A stretch of DNA of 20,008 nt from Isoetes engelmannii. Lineage: Eukaryota; Streptophyta; Lycopodiopsida; Isoetales; Isoetaceae. Both the position numbers and the translations under genes were made by a program. The number at the start of each line of letters is the position of its first letter. The stretch's first letter is position 1. The stretch spans positions 1-20,008 of the forward strand of contig JAANSK020291712.1 in assembly GCA_011763485.2 (NCBI GenBank). The letters run 5' to 3'. Below are positions 7,834-16,665 of the stretch, piece after piece. Under the pieces are notes generated by a model. That model saw nothing but the letters and a program-made list of their open reading frames with translations, did no database searches and was not told the DNA's origin.

Positions 7834-9903
7834 ATGAGTTCTTTGATGGGAGTTATGGAAGAAGACAGTGATTCCGGACCATCTTTTCATCTAAAAATCA
7901 CTCAAGAGGTTGCTGGAGATAGTGTTCATCAGATAAAAAAGATTGAAGATGTAGTTTGTGCTTTTGATGTTAAGGAGTAGAAGAATTTCACTAAAGAAGT
8001 TGAGCAGAGTTCCTGGTTTGTGGATGATTGCAATAATGAGAAAGATTTCTTACCTTTAGATACTAATTTGGTGAAGGAGGCAGAGTGTGGATTGAAAGTT
8101 AAAATTTTTAGTTTGACAAGGTGGGCAAGAAAAAGGTTTGATAAGTGGAGATGCGTTTTCAAGGGAGAATCTAAGGTGCTTTTGGAAGATCTGCCTCATC
8201 CTATTCTTGCAAATATGTTGGTTGAGTTTATACTTCGTGTGAAGAAAGATAATGGCGAACTTTATCCAGCTGGCAGGTAAAATAAAATGACTAGATCATT
8301 TTGTTTCGTTTTTACTGATTGTTTTTTTTTCTATTGTGCAGTCTGAGTGTTTTATACAGGACATTTGGGAGAATTATCAGAAAACAGCAGGAAGAACATG
8401 TGTGTAAAATCGGTGTTCCTGAAATACCTTTCAACATTTTGCAGTCTAATGTTTTTAGGAAGAGTACCTACGCTTTCGTAGTAGCAGTTAAGAGATCTAG
8501 GTCTCTTGGAGCGAAGGGTAAGGGGAAAAAAGCCGTTGTAATAAGTTTTCATGTTGAGCAGGAGCTGTTAGCAGACATTGACCACCAAATTAGTCACCCT
8601 AGGGGTCTGCAAAAGCGGCTTTGCTTTGATATCTGCAGTAGATTTGCTGTCCGGGCTTGCTCTGCGCTTTGGGATTTAATGGGTAGTAGTTTCTCTTTGG
8701 GTACTAATAAGACAGGCGAATTCTTGCACTATGATGAGTCTATCAGCAAAAACAATCAGCCATCTAAAACCCGTTTTGGGGATCACCATTTTAGGGCACA
8801 TGTGTGGTGTTATGAAGCTGATTTCATTCTGAGTTACAAGCAGTACTGCAAACACCTGCCATTGAAAGAGGATCAGAATCCGCGTCCGTTATTCCTTACT
8901 CCGATTGATGATTATACCACTGAGGTAACTTCTCGTGTTATTATTTCTTTATGTCTTGTTTGTAAATTTATTTTATTTTATTTATAGGTATGGTACCATA
9001 AGACACGTGTTGGCAAGAATAATATCAGGAAATGGATTTAAGTGATGGGAATTTTTGTTAATGCTGATATATGCAACAAATCTGGTAGAGTGTCTGTTGT
9101 ATCTAGATTGCCGTTAGCAGGAGTTCCACCTAAAATTGGAATGCAAGTGCAGGCCATCGTACTCTTGACGCTTACCAGAAGTAAGTATTTTTATTACTTT
9201 TATTACTTAATTTAATTACTTAACTTCTTAATTTTGTTTGTTTCATAGGTATGACAGGAGTAAAGAGGCACAGGTTGATGCCACAATGAAGATTCTTGCT
9301 GAGCCTGTAAAAAATGATGGTACTTGTCGTACCTACACTGAAGTTCTAAACGAGGAACTTGATAAGAGGAGGAAACTTGAATTGGGTGATTCTGGAAGAG
9401 TAAGTAAAGACTTTTCTGGTATATCTGTTCCTGGCATTGCTCCAGAAGTTGGAATTCTGGTTTCTGGTCATAGTACAATCGTTGAAGATGACGGTAAGTC
9501 TCTTTTATTTTTCTTGTAATTCTAGTTTTTAATTTACATTGAGGCATAAACTAATTTCTGTAGGTTTGACAGAAGGAAGCTAAAATGTCGTCGAACATCA
9601 AATGAAAGTGCTGTTGGTAAGGAAAATGTTCCGCCAGTTTCTGTTACATCTTCAGACGCTAGTTTAGGACAAAAGCAAGCTGTTTCTGGTGGTGTTCATA
9701 TTGATCTTGTCGATGAAGATGATGCTGGTTTTAATGAAGAGATGTTGCAATAGTTGGTTAGTGAATGTCCGATTGCAAGAAAAGCTTTGGAAGGCAAGAT
9801 TATCAAGGATAATACAATCACAAACAGTGGTGGACAGACCTTCGTGGGTGCAACTTTCAGCAAGTGTCGCTTTTTCATCAATTCTTCCGATCCTGCAAGG
9901 TAA
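7834..9903 (+). pseudogene. Crypton/DUF3504-type tyrosine recombinase, broken, five exons
   Basis: Proposed exons are 7834-8276, 8342-8924, 8988-9180, 9249-9493 and 9564-9903, joined by 63-70-bp GT..AG introns. The first intron rejoins the frame as ELYPAG-SLSVLYRTFGRII. The ATG at 7834 follows an in-frame stop at 7810. The N-terminal half has the helical DNA-binding look of the family (WARKRFDKWR, LPHPILANMLVEFILRVKKD). The catalytic landmarks are the box I arginine in FAVRACSALWDL (CGG 8652-8654), the strand lysine in SISKNNQ (about 8748), the second-box arginine in NKSGRVSVVSRL (AGA 9087) with Lys where His is usual, and GHRTLDAYQKYDR with His-x8-Tyr spacing, split by the third intron so that the likely nucleophile is TAT 9250-9252. 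In-frame stops lie at 7978, 9039 and 9751. One base seems lost near 9149, and the frame changes again at the fourth intron. The C-terminal part is acidic, then ends in FSKCRFFINSSDPAR. Known relatives are Crypton transposase and the animal proteins KIAA1958, QRICH1 and ZMYM2. I infer a dead copy of an intron-bearing recombinase gene. The assignment rests on remembered motifs. Confidence 0.65.
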
Positions 9904-10266
9904 ACTTGATGCTAATTTTCTGCTTGAAGATTTCTGCAAGTTTGTTTCTGAGTTTCGTGCAACATTTGTGGACTGCTATGTGACTGTAATTACTGGAGAT
10001 CAGCGTGACTGTAATCACTGGATTCACACTGGATTCAGTAATATTTTTGTGGAAATTTGAGTTTCAATGTTAAACTTGGAATTCAGTGTTAGATTTGAGA
10101 TGATGTAAAACTGTAAACATTGTGAAGACACTCTGTAATTCCTAGAACTTCAATAGAACTTTAGCAGAATTTTCTTTGATGCAAAATGTAACTAAAAGAG
10201 CCTGTAATTTCAGCTTGGTTAAATTTTCGTCTCAAAACAAAATACAAAAAGGGTGTGAATACAAAT
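9904..10266. other. 3' flank of the recombinase remnant
   Basis: No gene. GTGACTGTAATTACTGGA (9980-9997) is duplicated as GTGACTGTAATCACTGGA (10005-10022), a 25-bp period. T-rich and TGTAA-type words follow, compatible with a 3' untranslated region, but no polyadenylation signal stands out. Confidence 0.45.
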
Positions 10267-10292
10267 AATCTCTAGTTGCGCAACTAGAGATT
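10267..10292. repeat. Perfect 26-bp palindrome
   Basis: The left half AATCTCTAGTTGC is followed at once by its exact reverse complement GCAACTAGAGATT, with no spacer. Pairing stops at the next base on each side. It lies 364 bp after the last codon of the recombinase remnant. It may be a recombinase-type site, a hairpin terminus of another element, or a protein-binding palindrome. Confidence 0.9.
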
Positions 10293-10329
10293 TAACCATT
10301 GGACAAGAGTTAAAATGCTAAGGAGCCAA

Positions 10330-10760
10330 AGTATGTCTAATGCATGCATGGATGGCCGTTAGATCAAAATCAATCAAGGGCTTAGATTTTGAATTTTTGA
10401 TCCGCGTCCTTCTATCTGATTGGTTGTTTCATCCTCTCTTTGGGCGGGCGTCTCTGCTCTTGGCGGGAGTAGTTTTTCCATTTGATTCTTTTTGGGCGGA
10501 GATCAATTCGGCCAGATCTTTGCCGCATTCTTGACAGATCAATTCGGCCAGACAGAAAGATAGATGACGCCCTGATTCAAGTTTCGTTGGGCCTCCATCC
10601 AAATCATTCATCCATTTCTGCAGTTTTTCAATCCTTCTGCTTCAAACTTTCAAATATCTCATTCATTCAAAATCATCCCATTTCTCAGAATCGTTCTTAT
10701 TATTCTTACACAGTCTCATGCTTCCAGATTTCTTCTACCTGTGCTGATTAATCCCTTTTT
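10330..10760 (+). promoter_or_regulatory. Promoter-like / 5'-leader-like stretch
   Basis: The text GGCCGTTAGATCAAAATCAA with GATTGGTT (a CCAAT box in reverse, about 10419) resembles sequence often seen upstream of plant genes. It passes into a GC-richer then C/T-rich stretch (10440-10740) like a transcribed leader. A possible donor, GGAG|GTAATG, lies near 10975. No coding exon follows that I can support, only a 49-codon frame at 10776-10925. It may belong to a noncoding transcript, a gene fragment, or nothing. Confidence 0.3.
10500..10552. repeat. Two perfect 17-bp direct repeats
   Basis: AGATCAATTCGGCCAGA occurs at 10500-10516 and 10536-10552, offset 36 bp. The spacer is TCTTTGCCGCATTCTTGAC. 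Perfect identity in otherwise non-repetitive sequence suggests a recent small duplication or paired binding sites. Confidence 0.9.
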
Positions 10761-11450
10761 AAATTTCACAGATTCATGCATCGGATTTATTCGGCATGGC
10801 CTTTTTGTGTTCTGAATGCATTGATTACTTGGATTTGGAGTTATTGGCTGAAATATTCGTTCATATCTTCACTCATTAAACTCGACTTGTGGATTTTGAG
10901 ATCGGGATGTATTTCAGAGTTATAGAAGAGTCTTATTTTGCTACTTGGTCATAGAGTCAGGACTTTGCTTTGGAGGTAATGTATGCCTAAAACAGTTACG
11001 GGCTGTCATATGAAGTAATAGACTAAAGGTCTAGCTTTTCTGAGAAACGTGCTTAACATTAAGATGTTTTCGGATTTGTATTTCTGGTACATGTATATTA
11101 ATACTGAAAGTAGTTGCATTATTCTACTTCTGGATGTTTGTGGGGCTTTTATGTTCTTGATTAAATATTTAAGCTTCAAGTCTGTGCTCTCATGGAGTAT
11201 ACATGTTCAATAGTTAAGCATCTAAATCAACTCATTAAGTCTTGAAGAGCAAGGGCTTCTTATAAAGAGTGGTTCGAGCCTGTAATCTGACTCAGAAATC
11301 ATGTTTTTGCTCTTGTGCGACGGGTTGGATTTGCTGATCCAGTTTCTGCATGTGAACTCCTAAGGTAGTTTTTATCTTAAGACATGATCTCTTGTCTGGT
11401 TTTAGACGGAACATTCTTCATTTGTCCAGAGATGTGCATCTGAATTAGGA
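10761..11450. other. No gene seen
   Basis: AT-rich, non-repetitive sequence without an open frame of note apart from a 49-codon one at 10776-10925 that lacks any recognised motif. It could be intron or transcribed noncoding DNA downstream of the leader-like stretch. Confidence 0.45.
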
Positions 11451-11759
11451 GGGTTTCCCATGAGCATCGAACCTGGAGGTTTGCTATGATAGCTACAGTG
11501 ACAGATTCAGGTCTCACACCTGAACAGAAAGTATCCAATCTCTATTACTTGGTGCTCAGGTCTTGGACCTGAAAAGACCTGACGTTGATCTATCGGCTGA
11601 AATTCTTTTCCCATGCATCATGCGGCTGAGATTTGCAGAAACAATTCTTCAGGTCTGGTAGTCCATGGGAACCCGAAAACCTTGCTCGAGATGAGCGTTC
11701 AGGTTTGAGGCTCCATGGGAAACCCCCCTTACTAGGATATTCCTTAGCTTAAAGCTAAG
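11451..11759. repeat. Foldback region with CAGGTC/GACCTG motifs
   Basis: GGGTTTCCCATG (11451-11462) is exactly complementary to CATGGGAAACCC (11714-11725). The pairing continues inward with gaps (AGCATCGAACCTG against AGCCTCAAACCTG on the other strand). A third, middle copy CCATGGGAACCCG lies at about 11664-11676. Between the arms are small palindromes: TTCAGGT CTCAC ACCTGAA (about 11506-11524) and CAGGTC TTG GACCTG. Just outside the arms is CTTAGCTT A AAGCTAAG (11743-11759). The RNA could fold into a branched hairpin. It may be a foldback element or a small-RNA precursor, with no evidence for either beyond symmetry. Confidence 0.55.
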
Positions 11760-11984
11760 ACATAATTTTTGGTCTTGTTGATAGCTGTGCACTTTGAAGC
11801 TGTCTCATTTTGAAATCCAAAAGTATGAAAATCTGAAAGAGCAAAAGCTGGTTTTGGATGTAAGATACATCTTGCAGTGATGTTTATGGTCTGCCTGCTA
11901 AACAAGAATCTTTTATATCGAACCTTTTATGCTAAACAAGAATTACTGCTATAAGTTCTATTTTAACCTAATGCAAACAACACT

Positions 11985-12490
11985 CTTTTTTTTTTTTTTT
12001 TTTAAACAACACTCATTTTTAAAATTTCAACATTGTTTTTTTTAAACCACATCTTCTAATGAAAAAAAAAAATAACATATTCAAATATTTATTTTTTGAA
12101 ACCCAAACGTGGATTTCATGTAAAACAATACTTAAAAACAACACTTACTTCTGAGAAATCACATTTTTTCTTTAAAGCCACATGTTATTTTTTGAAAAAA
12201 CCAACTTGGTTTTTATATAAAACATACTTAAAAACAACACTTCCTTTTGAGAATCACACCTTTTCCTTAAAAACACATGTTATTTTTTGAGAAAACCAAC
12301 ACTTGAAAACAACATAGTTAAAAAAAAAGAAAATGAAAAAACTACGTGTCGTTTCTAGCAAATTCGGACAAAATTCTCTATGTGGTTTTTCAGTGCTGTT
12401 TTTTTAGCAAAACAACAGTTAAAACCAACATGTAAACCTTTTAAGTTTTATTAAAACCACATGTCTACTTTGAGGAAAGCAACACTTGAA
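11985..12490. repeat. A/T-rich tandem repeat, ~96-bp unit
   Basis: Two adjacent units, 12098-12193 and 12194-12288, share AAAACA-TACTTAAAAACAACACTT, GAGAA-TCACA and CACATGTTATTTTTTGA. A third, degraded unit begins at 12289. AACAACACT and AACCACAT words spread over the whole stretch, and a run of 20 thymines sits near 11986-12002. No genes. Confidence 0.7.
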
Positions 12491-13059
12491 AATTACATTT
12501 ACTTTTAACTAGCAATAAGGCGGGCTTGGGGCAAATGGAGGAGTTTGGAAAGAAATAGGAGGTAAGATGGGATAGAGAGCTAAAGGGATTGATGCCTATC
12601 CAGCTAACATATAGTATGTTTTGTGATTGTTAAAGTCTAGAAGTGCAAATTCAAAGAAAAACATTAGGCATCTCTTCCAAGAGGATTGTAGTACACATAT
12701 TTGCAAATATGGACATTATAATTTGTAAGACAAAGATGTTTCTATCCACTAGAGACCACATGATCTATTAAAAGAACTAACAGAAACGCAGGGTTGGGAA
12801 AAGGGTAGGATAGGAAAAACAAAGAAGAACTGGGAAAGAAACAAAAAAAAGGAGCCAAACTAGGATGGCATTAAAGGTTACTATGAACCATGGTTTGATT
12901 TCTTTCTAGCATTCGTACGAGGTATAAACTAGTGTTTGGAGTAGATGAATGTAGGAGGCTTTTGTATGGTGGATGGTGGGGAGGAATCGATGAAGTAGAC
13001 GTCGTCTGATATCCATATGGTTGGTATTTGAAGGCAAGCAAGGGCGGCTTCAGTGGGTG
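12491..13059. other. No gene seen
   Basis: Purine-rich plus strand (GGAAAG, AGGAAAAAC words) with no open frame or repeat worth calling. Confidence 0.5.
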
Positions 13060-13545
13060 AAATTGGTTTCGATAGCAACATCAAAGATAGCAGCTTTGCT
13101 TTTGCTTCGTCTATGTTTGGGACGCTTTGGAGCGGTTGTTCATCAATTAGCCTTTGGTTTGGTGGAGGTGCCTAGACAAGACAATACGTGTGTGTCGGCC
13201 CTCCTTGCTCTACCTTTGCTTCGGGTTACCCAGCTTGCACTGGTTGGATGACACTCCGAACACATGTGGTTACCCCGTCATGGACAACTCAGTTCGCTCC
13301 CTTCCGGGGGCGCACGAAGCTCTTGTCTCTGTTAACAGGTCGCACGTGATGTTTGGACGTAAAATCAGATCCTTGTGGATGAGCAAACCCAAGCCCCCTT
13401 ATTCTACGACGATAGGAATGATAGGTTCCGTTACTGACTGGAAACACACCGAATTCTCTTTTAGGTGCTTCTGCTGCTGCATAGGTAGGAGGAGAGGCTG
13501 GTATAGAAAAACCTTTTGTATAATATTTAGAATGACTAATTGAGG
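13060..13545. other. GC-richer block, possible transferred or gene-derived fragment
   Basis: Compared with its AT-rich surroundings this stretch is clearly richer in G and C and is open in long frames on both strands (plus 13154-13543, minus 13579-13289). Plus-strand text includes a GTGTCGGCCCTCCTTGCTC-like run and CCTTCCGGGGGCGCACGAAG. One plus-strand frame reads PLLTGNTPNSLLGASAAA before a stop. I do not recognise the product. The composition would suit an insertion of organelle (mitochondrial) DNA or an old exon, but neither is shown. Confidence 0.3.
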
Positions 13546-13637
13546 TTGGGTGGACAGAGAAGAGGGAAAACAAGAACAAAGATAGGAGATAAGAAAAGGT
13601 TAGGAGGAATTTAAGGTGTTCAGAATTATATTATATT

Positions 13638-13745
13638 ATAGAAATTATATAATGTTGTACCACTTTACTGAAGATGAGTTCAATTAAATTATTAGAAATT
13701 ATGTAGTGTTGTCCACATTCCTCACAATGAGTTGAATTAAATTAT
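13638..13745. repeat. 54-bp tandem duplication
   Basis: TAGAAATTATATAATGTTGT ... GAGTTCAATTAAATTAT is followed directly by TAGAAATTATGTAGTGTTGT ... GAGTTGAATTAAATTAT, a 54-bp period. Simple AT-rich satellite-like pair. Confidence 0.75.
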
Positions 13746-15840
13746 AAAAGTGAGTGATATAAGATGCGTGTTTTCTGTTTTTCACTTTGTTTAACACTTT
13801 TTTTTCTCCCATATTCTTGCAACAAAATGACTTGGTGTTAACATGGAAAGCCCAAGCCACCATTAAATCTTGTTTGAACTAGAAGCTGCAAATGTAGCAC
13901 ATCACCCATCACCATTTCATAGTATAGATACAAGTTGACAACAATTGCATTAAAGACCAATATAAAATATTATAAGATGGTACCATTGAGGTCCTTAGTT
14001 TTTAGTTAGCGGCACTATTGCCTAAAATGTGATTTTTAAAAGACATCTGGTGGAGGCTAGATGTCATGCCATGCAAACCATGTTGATAAAAATGTGCCTA
14101 AAGTTGCAACCATGTAAACTGTGTACACATAATTTTTTCTACCTTCGTAACGGAGTAAGCTTCAACAGAAAGGGTTGGTAATGAATGGAACTTTCAATTT
14201 GAAGTTACAATTGTTTTTCTTGCCAACAATGCTATGAAGGCAAGGCAGTTGTTTGTGCAATAACGCTCATATTCTTTGTGACTCTAGGTTATTGCTTTGA
14301 TTATATAGAAAGTTAAGGGCTAGGAAATTAAGGGGTCTAATCTACTAATCTTCCTTTCTTATAAGGAGGTTCCTTAATTTCGTGGAAGAGACTCTTGGAG
14401 ATTTGTTGTTATTCAAGAGCTTCAACTTTGTGCAGAAAGAAAAACAATGATATTTAGATGTTCGAAACCTCTCACTCTAGCGTAAAGTCGATGTTTGGAG
14501 ACCTTTGAATGTAGATTAATTTGAGTTGGTGACATTTCATGCACTATTGCCTTTAACGGGAAATGAATCAGGTCAAGTGAAGCTTTGTTCTGTAGTGGCA
14601 CTCATAATAACGATGTGCAATGTTAACAATGTTCGGTGGTACTCTCTTCTGAAGAATGCTAAATATTTTCCATCACAACTTTATATTTTTTGTAGGCCTA
14701 ATTCCTATGGTGCATATCTCTTTTGAAAATTTTGTTTTGTAACGATTGATAACCTAGGCATTGCTATTGAAGTCATGTACACAGCCAACCGTGATATCTC
14801 GTTGTCTAAAAGTTTTTATTGCCATTTCTGTTTCTGTGTTAAAAAAGCTCATCCGTATGTTGCAGTGACCTTGCCTGCTCATCTGTGCTAAAGAAAATGA
14901 TGTTGCTCTGGTCTTCAATCTCTCTTTTCTTCAATTTCAAGACAAGATATGGCAGCATCATGTTCCATAAACTCCATACATTTTACTGCATCCAATAAGA
15001 ATATTAAGGAATTAATATAGCTGGGATATCCAACCGGACCCAGTGCAAATATGAAGTCTTACTACAACCTTTCCTGTAAGTTAGTTTTTTGTTCGACATC
15101 CCAGTTCTTACAGAAGCTACCTAAAAGAGGCCAAGGACAAGAGTCTATATAGTTTTGGGACCGACTTGCATGCTTCATTAGAACTGATCAACCTTTAATA
15201 GTTATTCCAGCAATGCAAGTTTTCATTCTCTTCAATCTGTGCATGAGTATAACAACTCAATAAATATAGGTCAGATAACTTCTGAAAAGTTTGTTTGCAT
15301 TTGTTTCAGGTTTTAACAATCAATAAACATCTAGCCAAAAACTAGCTAACCTTATTCAACTCATCCAATATCTTAGGTTTGTCCAATTCTCTTGGTAAAC
15401 AAGGGCTTTTTCTCTGCCGTTGTCTAATGTGGTCCAAAGATTAAACTACAAAGAAAACGTCTTGTTGGGAAATCAAAAAGTGCCCGCATAGTTGTAGCAT
15501 GAAAGCGTGATTGCTGTATTAGTGCTTCAAAATAAAATAGTGGATGCAAACACAACGCAGACACGAGAAAAAGGCAAAAGTTGCAAAGGGCATATCTGAA
15601 ATAACCTTTTCAATTCAGTGGTAAACGATTTCATGTTGGCCACATGAACGAGATCGTACGTGAGAGCATATGTCGAAAATGCTTCACACCTGCATCAGCA
15701 AGCTGAATATTATAAAGCTTTTCCTACATAATATATTTCATTAATTCTACTATATACTTAATAGCTCAGGTGTAAACATGCATTTCTAGCGAAGCGTGAC
15801 AGTTTACCGTGCACACGGCCTATTACACAGATTTTGCCCG
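13746..15840. other. No gene seen
   Basis: About 2.1 kb of AT-rich sequence. I looked for conserved motifs of the ligase family, since its upstream exons might lie here, and found none. A 10-bp inverted pair GAAATTAAGG / CCTTAATTTC near 14325-14385 is the only structure noted. It could be intergenic DNA or a long intron of the gene at 18098. Confidence 0.45.
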
Positions 15841-16212
15841 CCCCTAAATTGAGTCTGGGATTATGGTATATCTGCCCAAAAAAAAGTGGTATACCGAGCC
15901 ATCCGTTATCAGCTAGATGGTCTATCCGACTACAAACCAGGTGCAAAACTATGCAGTGGGACCATAATATTTGGTTGGATTGAACTTCCTGCCATGTGGG
16001 TTGCTTGATCTACTCCAAAAGGCATTCTAATCAGTTTTTTCTGCCTTTTTAACACTAGATTGATGAAGAGAGGAAGGGAATTCTAAGCTCCCATAGAGCC
16101 AGATTGATCAAAAATTGGTCCAAAACAGTTGTTTTTGGGCTTGAAACTGCACAGTGCACAGTGGCTGATCACAGATGGCCAGATATACCATGTCTCGTAC
16201 TCCATTTAGGGG
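15841..16212. mobile_element. Likely MITE with ~37-bp imperfect terminal inverted repeats
   Basis: The left end reads CCCCTAAATTGAGTCTGGGA then TTATGGTATATCTGCCCA (15841-15878). The reverse complement of 16176-16212 reads CCCCTAAATGGAGTACGAGA then CATGGTATATCTGGCCA. With one indel about 80% of positions agree. The ~370-bp length, absence of coding capacity and inverted ends fit a non-autonomous DNA transposon. I see no clear target-site duplication, so the exact termini and superfamily are open. Confidence 0.6.
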
Positions 16213-16618
16213 TGTCCATAGATTCCTAGTATGATCCAATATTTCTTTGATCTATGTAGTTTCTAAAATTGATTCCTTGCGTTTTACTTGGAGCATAAAT
16301 CAGGCTTTCAAGCTGAGATCCCGCCTCGCTTGCTCCCATTCCAAGATCATATGCTTCACATTTTTCCCTCTAATTTCCTCCTCCTTTTCATCTCGATGCA
16401 TCCTCTACATCCCTTTTCCAAGCATCAAAATCCCTTTTGTTCATGCAAATGCAACTATTCGATTGTAGATATCCTAGATTTCTTCTATTGAGTATTCAAT
16501 GAACCCAATAAAATCCAATCGTTCTATACCTCGAAGGCATATTTCAATCATCTAATCGGCATTTTTTTAGGAATATTCTTGAATATATCAATTTCTCACA
16601 AGAGTTTGCCCTTCGAGC
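16213..16618. other. No gene seen
   Basis: Pyrimidine-rich stretch around 16360-16470 with overlapping short open frames but no motif. Nothing else is recognised. Confidence 0.45.
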
Positions 16619-16637
16619 GACTAAAAACAAAATGTCC

Positions 16638-16665
16638 CCGCTGGGTTTTAAACCCGCACCTCGGC
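16638..16665 (-). repeat. tRNA B-box-like sequence (possible SINE relic)
   Basis: On the minus strand GGTGCGGGTTTAAAACCCAG resembles the tRNA internal promoter B box (GGTTCGAANCC), with CG changed to TA as expected of methylated CpG decay. An A box at the right distance is not apparent, so a tRNA gene is excluded and a tRNA-derived SINE is only possible. Confidence 0.2.

Noticed and set aside
10255-10325. Helitron 3' end (hairpin followed by CTRR)
   Set aside because: The palindrome is followed by TAACCATTGG; the nearest CTAA is about 25 bp further on, too far for the usual arrangement.
15762-15773. TAGCTCAGGTGT as a tRNA A box
   Set aside because: No B box follows at tRNA distance and no cloverleaf can be drawn.
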